This document shows, piece by piece, positions 45,601-54,145 of a DNA stretch of 64,000 nucleotides. This DNA is from an uncultured Pirellula sp. Its GTDB lineage: Bacteria > Planctomycetota > Planctomycetia > Pirellulales > Pirellulaceae. A model generated the notes under the pieces. The model did not search any database. It saw nothing but the letters and a program-made list of their open reading frames with translations, and was not told the origin of the DNA. Location: contig CAIOHR010000058.1 of the NCBI GenBank assembly GCA_903858115.1, positions 167,303-231,302 on the forward strand, given 5' to 3'. The translations under genes were made by a program, and so were the position numbers. Position 1 is the stretch's first letter. Each line of letters starts with the position of its first letter.

Positions 45601-45727
45601 GACAATGGAAACAATTCTCGGCAAGGATCGGACGAATGTCTCGATTGAACTGGATGCGTTCCTCAGACCTAGCCGTCGTCGAACAAGCGATCAGCAGGAA
45701 TAACAGCAAAGAAATTTGACGTTTCAT
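42644..45727 (-). CDS. PSD1-type exported cytochrome with PSCyt1, DUF1549 and DUF1553
   Basis: 1027 residues. A signal peptide covers about 1-20. PSCyt1 has heme motif CFHCH at 39-43 and SELMPPPKSNKTLT. A DUF1549 region contains GCCRCHDHKYDPI, with the second CxxCH, and LSLDLTGIPPTQEEI. The C-terminal DUF1553 part has LAKWIVSPSNPLTARVWVNR and RRSLYTIWKRTA. These are planctomycete electron-carrying or scaffold proteins of unestablished reaction, linked to DUF1501. Its start overlaps the DUF1080 stop (TAATG), so it is translationally coupled. Confidence 0.96.
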   Translation of the reverse strand: MKRQISLLLFLLIACSTTARSEERIQFNRDIRPILAENCFHCHGPDGSHREGELRLDVRDDAVRMLAIIPGDATKSHLMERVLNSDESELMPPPKSNKTLTTKEKETLKRWIEEGALYEGHWAFIPPVVPELPKREPGSTAHPIDVLVQEKLAVHGLKPSPEADRTTLIRRLSLDLTGIPPTQEEIDAFLNDLSPRAYEKVVDRLLGSPRYGERMALQWLDYARYADSNGFQTDSSRQMWQWRDWVIRAFNSNMPFDQFTIEQLAGDLLPSPTTQQFVATGFHRNNRINGEGGRIVEEWFAETVIDRVETTGQTWLALTVGCCRCHDHKYDPISQKEFYQLFAFFNSIDESGVLDGEGGGGKSGNSKPLITLPSEEQSRRMVELQDAIRHAQEIATEAEKELPALQTEWESWISKENSDTPNIWTPLKIASVKSEGKAKFKKLNDDSWLASGKNPDLDTYTVSTTIAAGELTGIRLEVIPDPSLPNQSLGRAFNGNFVLSGIEAEVHSKSLADPVKLNFGKAEADYNQKGYEASSILSKGKGWAIDGNDPEKRLARNVMFLVDQTTKIPEDATLTVRLLHKAIAGHNIGRFRLYATSVAASVAKIDKIGLPETVRSAVATPISDRTAVQTKEIANYFRTNVDNPFSRKQRDLEAAKKKLADFENSLPTSMIMKELPTPRDAFLLRRGEYDKPGEKVSRGIPSVLPPLPNDAPVNRLGLAKWIVSPSNPLTARVWVNRQWEKFFGIGLVKSVDNFGTQAEVPSHPELLDWLATEFVRIGWDMKGIQKQIVMSSTYRQSSKADPLDYKNDADNKFLARGPRFRLPGEVVRDQALAISGLLVEKVGGPSVRPYMPDGVWDETSKYGDLRGYKHDKNDGLYRRSLYTIWKRTAAPPTMLMFDSPSREFCTVKRSRTNTPLQALALLNEVTFVEAARVLAQRMNDQPNKDLEGKIRWGFRQVTGRYPEQQELDVLVAGYERRVQAYSSDLEAAKKLVAWGESKGVDIQPADLAALTLTANVLLNLDEVVTKE

Positions 45728-46542
45728 TATTGTTTGCTCAAGTCTAGTAATTCAACTTTACGAAACTCGATCGGATGGCTCTCGGATTGCAGCGAGATCG
45801 TACCGCTGCTCAGCATCTTCGTACCCGCTTTTGTAGCGAGATCTTTTGCATGGGCATCGCGTTCATCGAGTTGTGGCTTGTTGTACTCAAGCACGACTTC
45901 ACCTTCGAGAATATGGCGAATGACTTCGTTGCCGCGCACTTCGACTTCGGCAGTGACCCAGCCGTCGCCGTGATACGTTTTCGATTTAGAGTTTGTGCAA
46001 TGGTTTAGAATCAATTTTCCATTCATCTCGACATTGGTGCCAGGTGTACATAGGTTGGAGGTCGTTCGATTGTCTTTGCCGTTTCCACCGAGGAACTGAA
46101 CTTCGATAGATGCCGGGAAGTCTTGATCCTTGCTTATCGTTTCTGGTTTCTCACCGTGAAGCATGACACCGCTATTGCGAATCGCCCAACCAGGTCCCCC
46201 TTTCGCTTGATCTCCAACAAAGCGATACTCGATGCGAAGTCGATAATGCGAGAAAGTGTCTTTGTAGAAAAGGTGCCCAAAAGTCTCTTTGAACTCTGGA
46301 TAGCCTTCATAGCCCACTTTGAGAATCCCATCCTCCACGCGGTAGGTATTGGCATGATTGACACCCAGATCGTGATAACGGATCTTGGGGGTCCAGCCGG
46401 TCAGGTCTTTCCCGTTGAAGAGCTGAATCCATTTTTCCGTCGCCGGCTTGGCGTCTTGACCGATCGCCAGGGGAGACAAAACACAACTGAAAGCAAGAGT
46501 CAAACCTACAAAAACTCGACGACAAGGGAATTTCATGGACAT
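45727..46542 (-). CDS. DUF1080 (3-keto-disaccharide hydrolase-like) exported protein
   Basis: About 271 residues from an ATG near 46542; nearby ATGs at 46536 and 46554 are alternatives. The leader MKFPCRRVFVGLTLAFSCVL is followed by LFNGKDLTGWTPKI, the DUF1080 opening. WAIRNSGVMLHGEKPE, ASIEVQFLGG and GWVTAEVEVRGNEVIRHIL are further family features. Members have a concanavalin-like fold; one group hydrolyses 3-keto-glycosides. It heads the operon with the PSD1 and DUF1501 genes. Family firm; activity inferred only from the family. Confidence 0.92.
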   Translation of the reverse strand: MSMKFPCRRVFVGLTLAFSCVLSPLAIGQDAKPATEKWIQLFNGKDLTGWTPKIRYHDLGVNHANTYRVEDGILKVGYEGYPEFKETFGHLFYKDTFSHYRLRIEYRFVGDQAKGGPGWAIRNSGVMLHGEKPETISKDQDFPASIEVQFLGGNGKDNRTTSNLCTPGTNVEMNGKLILNHCTNSKSKTYHGDGWVTAEVEVRGNEVIRHILEGEVVLEYNKPQLDERDAHAKDLATKAGTKMLSSGTISLQSESHPIEFRKVELLDLSKQ

Positions 46543-46762
46543 GGCAAATCGAATCATGCGAGAGAAATGGGAGGGGTGATCCAGCGGAACTTTCATTATA
46601 AGCCGTAATGGCGTTGTTGTGGATTCGGCAAATCTAAAGTTCTGACGTAGTTTTCCGGTTACTGCTTGAGTAATCTGACAGCTTCGATGGATAGTGAAGA
46701 TTCCGTTTCAGTGTAACACGAAAATCAGGGTTTCACCAAAAGTGTGACCCGCAATCGTTGAG

Positions 46763-47446
46763 GTGAGAAAGTACGTGGCGACGATCATCGACTGGGTCCT
46801 CCATTTGGACAAACATCTCAATGAACTCATCACGAGTATCGGCCCCAATTGGCTTTATTTGGTTGTCTTTGGTATCGTGTTCTGCGAAACAGGATTGGTT
46901 GTTTTGCCTTTCCTGCCTGGGGATTCCTTGTTGTTCGCGCTCGGTGCTCTGTGTGCTTCATCGACCAATGTATCATTGAGCCTGTGGGTCCTCATCCCCA
47001 TGTTGACGTTTGCTGCCATCGCTGGCGATGCTCTCAACTATTGGCTCGGTGCCAAAATTGGACCACGCATCTTTCAAAGTGAAAGTTCCTGGTGGTTGAA
47101 CAAGAAGCACTTGGATCGAGCGCAGGCCTTCTATGAGAAGTATGGTGCCAAGACGATTGTGATTGCTCGCTTTGTGCCAATCGTGCGGACGTTTGCACCG
47201 TTCGTTGCAGGCGTTGGCAAAATGAACTTCACCAAGTTCTGGATGTATAACGTGGTCGGCGGTACGGTCTGGGTAGTCTCCTTCCTCGTCGCTGGCTACT
47301 GGTTCGGAAACCTCGAGATCGTCAAAAAGAATTTCTCTCTCGTAACGGTAGGCATTATCCTTCTAAGCGTGTTACCGATCGTCTTCGAATGGATTGCACA
47401 TCGCCGAGCCCAGTCGCAATCGACGCACCAATCTCCTAGCGAATAA
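46763..47446 (+). CDS. DedA family inner-membrane protein
   Basis: 227 residues from a GTG preceded by GAGGTGAG. Several membrane segments are visible (about 30-60, 75-95, 150-180, 185-210). DedA marks: FCETGLVVLPFLPGDSLLFALG, GDALNYWLGAKIGPRIF and ARFVPIVRTFAPFVAGVGKMNF. DedA proteins belong to the VTT superfamily and include undecaprenyl-phosphate or lipid flippase-like proteins. No co-transcribed neighbour is clear; hemC converges on it. Confidence 0.93.
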   Translation: MRKYVATIIDWVLHLDKHLNELITSIGPNWLYLVVFGIVFCETGLVVLPFLPGDSLLFALGALCASSTNVSLSLWVLIPMLTFAAIAGDALNYWLGAKIGPRIFQSESSWWLNKKHLDRAQAFYEKYGAKTIVIARFVPIVRTFAPFVAGVGKMNFTKFWMYNVVGGTVWVVSFLVAGYWFGNLEIVKKNFSLVTVGIILLSVLPIVFEWIAHRRAQSQSTHQSPSE

Positions 47447-47497
47447 AACATCTACGGGCGAGTAGGTATGGCTGCTGATGAAGACGCAGCACATACA

Positions 47498-48448
47498 TCA
47501 GCTATCGTCACTGCTCTCTTCGCTCTCCTCTTCGCCGTGGATGAGTTCATCTGCTCCGAGTTCGCAAAGGTCGCGAGCTGCTTCGGTCCCAAGCAGTGCC
47601 GCTTGTTCGACATTCGTGGCGCGAGTCGCGGGCCAACTCCAGTACTGTTCGATCATCTCGGAGTAGTCCATGGAGAAGACTCGAGCCGTGAGTCGCACGG
47701 TTTCACCATCGAATACCGCGTGCGCAGCGAGCGGTGCCAAACAACCAGCACGCATCGCTCGAAGCAAGGTTCGTTCGATGACCACAGCAAGATGTGTCAA
47801 TGGATGATCCAGCTTCATCAACGCAGCGCGAAGCTGCTCATCTTCTTCGCGAGTTTCCAACCCCAATGCCGCTTGCCCAACTGCAGGCAACATCTCCTCA
47901 AACGAAAAACGATGCGTGACTCGATTCGATAGTTGCAACCGATGCAGACCTGCACACGCGAGAATGATCGCGTCATACTCACCCGCATCGAGTTTCCGAA
48001 TGCGCGTATCGACGTTGCCTCGAATATCCATGACTTCTAGATCCGGTCTCAAGCGTAGCAACTGGGCTTTTCGGCGAGGCGAACCGGTACCGATCTTCGC
48101 CCCTTCGGGCAAATCGAGCAAGGAAGAATAGTTCACGGATAGAAAAGCATCAGCGGCATCCTCGCGATCAGGAACAGATGCTAGTACCAAACCCGGCACA
48201 GGTTCCGTCGGCAGATCCTTGAGGCTATGTACAGCCAGGTCGCAGGTCTTGTCCAACAGGGCACGTTGAATCTCTTTGGTAAAGACGCCAATCCCGCCGG
48301 ACGCTCCCAGAGGAGTGGTAGAGAGGTCTCCCGATGTCGTAATTTTTACCAATTCGACAGAATGTCCTTCTCGTTCAAGAAGCGATGACACATGATTGGC
48401 TTGCCAAAGGGCGAGTTGGCTTTGTCGTGTTCCGAGTCGAATCTGCAT
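47498..48448 (-). CDS. hemC: Porphobilinogen deaminase (hydroxymethylbilane synthase)
   Basis: 316 residues from the ATG at 48448 (MQIRLGTRQSQLALWQANHV); a longer frame upstream adds 70 residues without family match. It joins four porphobilinogens into hydroxymethylbilane in tetrapyrrole synthesis. Motifs: LAVHSLKDLPTEPVPGL, IGTGSPRRKAQL, DIRGNVDTRIRKL and MRAGCLAPLAAHA, in which Cys binds the dipyrromethane cofactor. The C terminus is acidic (EEESEESSDDS). Full length. It lies far from hemL in this window. Confidence 0.97.
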   Translation of the reverse strand: MQIRLGTRQSQLALWQANHVSSLLEREGHSVELVKITTSGDLSTTPLGASGGIGVFTKEIQRALLDKTCDLAVHSLKDLPTEPVPGLVLASVPDREDAADAFLSVNYSSLLDLPEGAKIGTGSPRRKAQLLRLRPDLEVMDIRGNVDTRIRKLDAGEYDAIILACAGLHRLQLSNRVTHRFSFEEMLPAVGQAALGLETREEDEQLRAALMKLDHPLTHLAVVIERTLLRAMRAGCLAPLAAHAVFDGETVRLTARVFSMDYSEMIEQYWSWPATRATNVEQAALLGTEAARDLCELGADELIHGEEESEESSDDS

Positions 48449-48640
48449 GGAGCTGTCGTCGTAAGTGTTAGTGGACGGAGTATTGCATCGTAATGATGTG
48501 CGGTTGCCTGCAAAAGAGAACCTGGAATTCGAAACACTCGAAATTCCTAGTCCCAAACCGTGCAACACAGATGCTAAACCCTGTAAGTCATTTCGCCCAG
48601 TCCGCAAAAGGTACATCGGTCGGGGCAGAATGCCAGCACT

Positions 48641-48937
48641 GACCGACGGAGCGGTCAACGACTTTCTCTTAACACCCTTTTCGAATCCGTGAATATCCGT
48701 GTATATCCGTGGCCTTGTTTCAAGGAATCATTCCTCAGCCACGGATGCGACACGGATGAAACACGGATAAAACACGGATAAAGAAAAGCACCAGCGAGTA
48801 GATAATGGCGAGAGCAGATGGCCCTTAGTTCATAGAGCTTGCTCTCGGCTCGAATCCGTGTAAATGCGTGACAATCCGTGGCTCGGTTCTTGGGATTTCC
48901 TGTTTTCAGCAATAGCACGAACGGCGAGCGGTCAACG
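48641..48937. repeat. ATCCGTG arrays and GACCG hairpin units upstream of Uma2
   Basis: A unit starting GACCGACGGAGCGGTCAACG at 48641 (a short GACCG...CGGTC hairpin) is followed by forward ATCCGTG words (48684-48711), reverse CACGGAT words (48740-48780) and forward ones again (48853-48880), so the region folds extensively. A degenerate GAGCGGTCAACGA occurs at about 48924-48938. No protein gene is supported in 48449-49038. Confidence 0.75.
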
Positions 48938-49038
48938 AATTGCTTCTTTGGCCATGTTTGATTTACAATGGTCCCGCTGCTAGTTGCTTGGTTGCTTTGC
49001 CAGGTTAATTACAGATACAAACAGCTAAGGAGTTTTTC

Positions 49039-49602
49039 ATGATTCGCAAGACGACCCGGACGACACTGCCGGAATATGACTCTTTAGTCCGCAAGGGAGT
49101 GTTTGATGATATTGTTGGCAAAATAGAGCTCATTCGCGGGGAGGTCGTCGAAGTGAATCCAGCCGGACCTGTCCATGATGACTATGTCACCTACTTGACA
49201 AATTGGTCGGTGATGAGCCGCGATGCAACGAAGACATATGTGACCTCTCAAACGGGTATGGAACTACCTGAATTGGATAGCCGGCCTGAACCAGACGTCT
49301 TCTGGGTGCGAAAAGCTCGATATCGATCGCACCATCCGTTGGCATCCGATGTTCAACTTGCGATCGAAGTTGCGGATTCTTCATTCGAAAATGATCTTCG
49401 CGTAAAACGCCAAATGTACGCAGAGGCAGGTGTCGTCGAGTATTGGATCGTGGATTGCCAATCGAAGTGCATTCACGTTTTCCGAAACGCCTCGGGCACG
49501 GATTATCAATCGCACTCGGTGTTGAACTCACCGGAAAAACTGAGCCCATTGATTGCCTCCGATGCCATCTTGGATTTGCAAGATTTGTTCGATGGAGAAT
49601 AG
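49039..49602 (+). CDS. Uma2 family (DUF820) restriction-endonuclease-fold protein
   Basis: 187 residues with AAGGAG upstream (49025-49030). Motifs are ELIRGEVVEVNPAG near the N terminus, SRPEPDVFWVRKARY, VQLAIEVADSSFENDLRVKRQMYAEAGVVEYWIVD: the PEPDV Asp, the E of LAIEV and the K of KxxxYAxAGVxEYWIVD form the PD-(D/E)xK-like core. Uma2 proteins are very common in cyanobacteria and planctomycetes; their role is unknown. Repeats on both sides suggest the gene travels with, or sits in, a repeat-rich spot. Confidence 0.93.
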   Translation: MIRKTTRTTLPEYDSLVRKGVFDDIVGKIELIRGEVVEVNPAGPVHDDYVTYLTNWSVMSRDATKTYVTSQTGMELPELDSRPEPDVFWVRKARYRSHHPLASDVQLAIEVADSSFENDLRVKRQMYAEAGVVEYWIVDCQSKCIHVFRNASGTDYQSHSVLNSPEKLSPLIASDAILDLQDLFDGE

Positions 49603-49623
49603 GAATGCGAAAGCCTTTTTTGG

Positions 49624-49862
49624 CCACGGATGAAACACCGATGGAACACGGATAAATAGAAATTAGGAATTAGGAGGGGCGGACAAGCCATTGGCCGAAA
49701 GAAATGGAAAGTGGCGAAAGAAGGAGTCTCGTGTTTTGAGATTCTTGCATTCTTACTTTTTCGTTTTCTTTCGTTCATTTCGGCTATTCAAGAATGACCG
49801 GCGGAGCGGTCAACGACTATCTTGGATCGAATCCGTGAAGATCTGTGTAAATCTGTGGCTCA
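49624..49862. repeat. ATCCGTG arrays and GACCG hairpin unit downstream of Uma2
   Basis: Reverse words CCACGGATGAAAC, CACCGATGG, CACGGAT (about 49624-49655), then a GACCGGCGGAGCGGTCAACG unit at 49796 and forward words CGAATCCGTG... ATCTGTG (49829-49860). It is the counterpart of the array on the other side of Uma2 (same hairpin unit, same word family). No gene in 49603-49907. Confidence 0.75.
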
Positions 49863-49907
49863 ACTATAAGGTGCCAGGCACTTTAAAGGTATTGAGCTTT
49901 TTGCGGA

Positions 49908-50219
49908 TCAGTTGAGGCGGGTGGATAGGATGCTGACGGCTTGAAAAAGTTCGTACCAATGTCGAAACGTTTCTAGCGTGTCGACTACCATCGCATCTTT
50001 CCGATGAAAACCAACTTCGCTAATGCGTATCGTCTCATCTAGAAAATGGCCTCGAACGGGTGCTTCCACCGTCGCTAACTCATATCGCTCGTCATCCAAT
50101 TCTTCAATGGGAAGCGTTTTTCCCATCACTTGATGTACAACCCATAATGCTGCTTGATCCAGATCCGCATTGTCCACTACCGCTTGAACCGAACCGCTTT
50201 GAACATAAAACTTGGCCAT
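49908..50219 (-). CDS. Small hypothetical protein
   Basis: 103 residues, MAKFYVQSGSVQAVVDNADL onward, with a compact alpha/beta pattern (ALWVVHQVM, LATVEAPVRGHFL, ETIRISEVGFHRKDAMVVDT). No family recognised beyond its plausible conservation in planctomycetes. No neighbour in the same operon. Confidence 0.65.
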   Translation of the reverse strand: MAKFYVQSGSVQAVVDNADLDQAALWVVHQVMGKTLPIEELDDERYELATVEAPVRGHFLDETIRISEVGFHRKDAMVVDTLETFRHWYELFQAVSILSTRLN

Positions 50220-50596
50220 GTTGATTTCTTCCTTGATCGTTGCTTAAAAGTGGGGGCAGGTATTCAACCGCTCTGCCCACGCGTGAGGGGTGCGGGAGCA
50301 GAGGGTTGAATGACATTGGGGAGTGTCAAGGCTCACGTGTTGGATGTTGTGGCTCAGCGACCCAGAGTTCTATCCAAGTTCCCTAGGTCGTTTGCCCTGA
50401 CACAATACTTATCGCACCCCCCTTTGACACCACAGGTCACGCGGCAAATTTATTTCCGAGTTCCTTGCATATTGGCAGCTGGATGAATCTTTCGTGAAGC
50501 TACACTTCGATTATTCTGCATTCCGCTAGACTCTTTGGACTAATTTATCTCTATTGTCAATTCCAACATTCATTTATCCCGCAAAGGAACCCAACT
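50220..50596. other. 377-bp intergenic region between divergent genes
   Basis: No gene or repeat seen. It should carry both divergent promoters. A ribosome site (AAAGGA) lies just before the phoD-like ATG. Confidence 0.4.
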
Positions 50597-52189
50597 ATGT
50601 TCAAACGATCGGACATCGAACGAGCTCATCAATATGAGGGAGGTATTTCCCGTCGTTGGTTTATGGCCTATGCGAGCGCTTTGAGCTCCATTCCTCTTCT
50701 GGAACGCTCATCGTGGGCTATGACTTCGCCTTCGTTTAGTAGCGATCCCTTCACATTGGGGGTCGCATCTGGCGATCCTGATCATCAAAGCCTCGTGCTC
50801 TGGACACGATTGGCTCCAGACCCACTCGATCCGCACGGCGGAATGAAGGCGGAACCAGTCCAAGTCACATGGGAAATCGCAACCGATGAAACGATGAAGA
50901 CGATCGTTGCATCTGGCAAGTCGGTCGCCACACCACAGCTTGGGCACTCGGTCCACGTGGAGGTAGACGGTCTAAAACCAGACCGATGGTACTGGTATCG
51001 ATTTCGAGCAGGAGATGCCACAAGTCCCATCGGCCGCACTCGCACGTTCCCTGCCCCTGATGCGATGCCAGACAAACTGAATTTCGCCGTAACCTCTTGC
51101 CAAAATTATGAACAGGGACTCTACACTGCCTATGAACAAATGGCCAACGATGACTTGGATCTCGTTTGCCACCTAGGGGACTACATCTATGAGTACGAAG
51201 CGGGACGCAATGGAAAGGTGCGAACGCATCACGGCAAGGAGATTCAATCCTTAGGCGATTACCGCATTCGGCATGCGCAATACCGATCGGACCCACTGCT
51301 TCACGAGATGCATGCGAAGTGTCCGTGGATCGTGACGTGGGACGATCATGAACTTGACAACAACTGTGCTGGCGACATCTCCGAAGAAAAAGACAAAGTC
51401 CATCCTGTCGACTTTTTGATTCGACGGGCGAACGCTTATCAAGCGTACTACGAGGCGATGCCATTGCGTCGCAGTTGTTTGCCTCGAGGCAGCGACATGA
51501 CACTTTATCGCACAGCTTCATTTGGGCAGCTTGCGGAGTTCCTGGTGTTGGATACGCGTCAATACCGATCGGATCAACCGAACAACGATAGAGCCTCTCC
51601 GCTTAATGTCTCAGCACTGGATAAGACACAAACGATGCTAGGGCGGCAACAAAAGAATTGGCTGAGCGGCAAATTGATCCAATCGCAAGCGAATTGGAAC
51701 ATCCTGGCTCAACAAGTCATGATGGGGATGGTTGGTTTTGTGCGAACAGAGAACGAGCCCGTTTATTCGATGGATCAATGGCCTGGATACGCGGCAGAGC
51801 GAATGGAGTTGATGCAGTTTCTTTCGGAACGATCGATCAGCAACCCAATCGTACTCACTGGCGACATCCACTCGAGCTGGGTCAATGAGCTTCGCATCGA
51901 TGATCGCCAAATCGAGCAAAAGCTTGTGGCGACCGAGTTCGTGGCGACTTCGTTGTCGAGCGGTGGTAATGGCTTGGAGAAGCCAAAGAGCTTAGAGTCC
52001 GTGTTGAGAAACAACCCATGCGTCAAGTATCACAATGGCGAGCGAGGTTATATTCGCTGTACAGTGACACCGAAGAGTTGGAAATCGGATTACATGGTGG
52101 TTGACGATGTACTGCAGCCCGGCGGCAAAACCTTTGAACGAAGCTCCTTCGTCGTCGAGTCCGGCAACCCAGCAGTTCACTCGGCTTGA
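50597..52189 (+). CDS. phoD: PhoD-type alkaline phosphatase with Tat leader
   Basis: 530 residues. A twin-arginine leader, SRRWFMAYASALSSIPLLE, lies near residues 18-36. PhoD family motifs follow: FTLGVASGDPDHQSLVLWTRL, FAVTSCQNYEQGLYTAY, HLGDYIYEYEAG, WDDHELDNNCAGD and VLTGDIHSSWVNEL, which supply the metal ligands. PhoD enzymes are secreted calcium- and iron-dependent phosphodiesterases/phosphomonoesterases used for phosphate gain. Full length; isolated gene. Confidence 0.95.
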   Translation: MFKRSDIERAHQYEGGISRRWFMAYASALSSIPLLERSSWAMTSPSFSSDPFTLGVASGDPDHQSLVLWTRLAPDPLDPHGGMKAEPVQVTWEIATDETMKTIVASGKSVATPQLGHSVHVEVDGLKPDRWYWYRFRAGDATSPIGRTRTFPAPDAMPDKLNFAVTSCQNYEQGLYTAYEQMANDDLDLVCHLGDYIYEYEAGRNGKVRTHHGKEIQSLGDYRIRHAQYRSDPLLHEMHAKCPWIVTWDDHELDNNCAGDISEEKDKVHPVDFLIRRANAYQAYYEAMPLRRSCLPRGSDMTLYRTASFGQLAEFLVLDTRQYRSDQPNNDRASPLNVSALDKTQTMLGRQQKNWLSGKLIQSQANWNILAQQVMMGMVGFVRTENEPVYSMDQWPGYAAERMELMQFLSERSISNPIVLTGDIHSSWVNELRIDDRQIEQKLVATEFVATSLSSGGNGLEKPKSLESVLRNNPCVKYHNGERGYIRCTVTPKSWKSDYMVVDDVLQPGGKTFERSSFVVESGNPAVHSA

Positions 52190-52372
52190 TCGTAATTCAC
52201 TTTGCCTGATACGTAATCAGTTCCGTTTCGCTCAACCGGTCCTGTCCTTCTACCAACGCCAAGCACTTGCAGAAGCGTCCTCGAGGGAGCGGGCTCGATG
52301 GAAGCATGCTGGGGCAAAAAGTGCTGAAGGGCCGCGAGCTTGAAGATAGCGAGCTTGAGCGCACTGATCTCG

Positions 52373-52456
52373 TGCACCATCGTTAGGTGCATAGCCCAAT
52401 ACGCCAACGGCGCTAGATCCCACAGCCCAGGGGCGCGGCACCGCCGCGCACCCTGG
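52373..52456 (-). repeat. Hairpin repeat overlapping the methyltransferase 3' end
   Basis: Contains GCACC/GGTGC (about 52373-52390), a CGCCAACGGCG palindrome (about 52401-52414) and a long stem CCCAGGG...CCCTGGG at 52427-52456. It has the look of an interspersed palindromic repeat of planctomycetes. It extends into the coding end of the methyltransferase. Confidence 0.7.
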
Positions 52457-53273
52457 GTACCGATTTGACGCATACGGCGATGAATCCGCCGCATTGCAAA
52501 TAAGGAAACCATGTGTTCTTTGCGATTTGGTTCGATTCGCGGTTGAGCCGCAACAGATCGCGAACATGCAAACCTGCCGATCGAAGGTCCGAAATCAATT
52601 CTCTCTCCGAAAAGATGTGCAGGAACATGGTCGGCAGTCCACGATACGGATAGATTCGGTCACCGTACTCCCAAGTCGGATCTCGAAAGGATCGAACCCT
52701 GTCCTTGATCGCACGTACAATCCCGCCAGGATCCTGGAACCACGTGCCGCGGTTGTGGACGTGAATTAGAAACACGCCGTCATCTCGTAGTAAGCGGAAT
52801 ACATGGCCGAGAAATGACCTGCGATTCTCTCGCCCCTGAACCATCCCCAGCGAACTGTACATACAAAAAATGGCGTCCGCTACCCGATCTTGGAAGCCGT
52901 TCAATTGGGCCATGTTCGCATAAACCTTGCCGCAGGAATGTGCGAGCCCTAGCGCATGTGCACGAACCCCGTATTCGCGCAACATCTCTCGGCTGAGATC
53001 GACACCGACCACATTCCATCCGGACGAAGCTAGTGGAATGAGGCTTCGTCCCGTTCCGCATCCGAAATCGATCGCTATTCGCTTCTCGCCATCCGAACGA
53101 TGTGATTGAGAAGGAACGACGGATGCAATGATCTCTTGGTCTAGTTTCAGAAGTGGATGCTCCGAGTGAAAGCGATCGTACTCGGTCGCTATCGACGCAT
53201 CGTTCACATAATCCCACGTGCCCCTTGAGACGCCAGCGGGTAACTGCCACGCCGGGCGTTCCTTCGCGGCCAT
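52413..53273 (-). CDS. Class I SAM-dependent methyltransferase
   Basis: 286 residues. The SAM-binding site is IAIDFGCGTGRSLIPLASSG near residue 67, then VVGVDLSREML and DAIFCMYSSLGMVQG with RLLRDDGVFLIHVHNRG. The last about 14 residues (VPRVRGGAAPLGCGI) come from a palindromic repeat, so the protein's original C terminus was likely altered. It lies 3 bp after the glycine-zipper gene on the same strand. Substrate unknown; it could be a cofactor or lipid methyltransferase. Confidence 0.88.
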   Translation of the reverse strand: MAAKERPAWQLPAGVSRGTWDYVNDASIATEYDRFHSEHPLLKLDQEIIASVVPSQSHRSDGEKRIAIDFGCGTGRSLIPLASSGWNVVGVDLSREMLREYGVRAHALGLAHSCGKVYANMAQLNGFQDRVADAIFCMYSSLGMVQGRENRRSFLGHVFRLLRDDGVFLIHVHNRGTWFQDPGGIVRAIKDRVRSFRDPTWEYGDRIYPYRGLPTMFLHIFSERELISDLRSAGLHVRDLLRLNRESNQIAKNTWFPYLQCGGFIAVCVKSVPRVRGGAAPLGCGI

Positions 53274-53276
53274 ACG

Positions 53277-54026
53277 TCAGAAGCCTCTCCGGTCGACATA
53301 CACAGGTCGAGTCGCGGGTCGGTAGGAGGGCGTCGTGATGACCGTCCGTTGAGGGTACTCTTCACGCACGACGACTTCCGAGGGGTACGAGCGATAGACG
53401 GTCGTGTTCGATGGAGCCGTTCGAACCACTTGGCCATTTTGTTGCAAGGCGGTAATCACGTAGTCGCTTACGCCCTGCTGATTCATCCAAATCACTTCAT
53501 TGACATCGGGACGCGACGCCACGCCGTTCGCTTGGATGTGGGATACGATTACCGAATCGCTAACTCCGCTGTGTGTCATGTTTACGACTTCACTGGCACT
53601 CACTGGGCGGCGCGTGACGACTTTCGGCTGGACCGGTACGTAGGTTCGATGCTCTACGTAAGTTGGCCGCACATGAGTTGGATGAACATACGTTTGCTGG
53701 ACGTAGGTGGGGTGGCTCGTGTAAACGGGCTGTGCGTAGTAGGAATTTTGTCGTTGTGCATGGTCTCTTTGGTTTCCAAGCACTCCGCCAGCAATTGCGC
53801 CCACCGCTCCGCCGATGAGAGCCCCCTCGGTCGTGTCATCGCGTTGATGTCCAACAACACCACCTATCACCGCTCCCGTGACACCACCCAGTAGGGCGCC
53901 GTTTCGGGTGTTGTAGTTTTGAGAAAACTGTGCATTTGCTGAACTGGTCAGAGATAACCCAAGCATTGTCGTAAGAAAGCCACTGAATGCCGAAACGCAC
54001 AAGTGTCTATTTTTGGTCCAGCCCAT
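53277..54026 (-). CDS. Exported glycine-zipper protein
   Basis: 249 residues with a signal peptide (about 1-32, ending SANA). Residues about 42-88 hold the glycine zipper (GALLGGVTGAVIGGVVG, then GALIGGAVGAIAGGVLG), a membrane-associating type. A Tyr/Thr/Pro/His-rich linker follows (TYVHPTHVRPTYVEHR), then repeated small helices (VSDSVIVSHIQANGV and VSDYVITALQQNG). Such proteins are frequent in planctomycetes. GGGAG precedes the ATG. Role unknown, possibly outer-membrane associated. Confidence 0.85.
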   Translation of the reverse strand: MGWTKNRHLCVSAFSGFLTTMLGLSLTSSANAQFSQNYNTRNGALLGGVTGAVIGGVVGHQRDDTTEGALIGGAVGAIAGGVLGNQRDHAQRQNSYYAQPVYTSHPTYVQQTYVHPTHVRPTYVEHRTYVPVQPKVVTRRPVSASEVVNMTHSGVSDSVIVSHIQANGVASRPDVNEVIWMNQQGVSDYVITALQQNGQVVRTAPSNTTVYRSYPSEVVVREEYPQRTVITTPSYRPATRPVYVDRRGF

Positions 54027-54145
54027 AAACTTCTCCCTTACCAGTTTGGAAGTGTACAGAATGCATGTCCGTTTGCATTCCCATACAATTTCGATCTAGT
54101 ACTGGAATAAATTATCGGCTGAATTGTGTCGAGACTGAATCGGAC

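Noticed and set aside
48655-48918. Minus-strand frame across the ATCCGTG repeats
   Set aside because: Its content is the repeated word read in one frame; no family match and it overlaps the palindromes.
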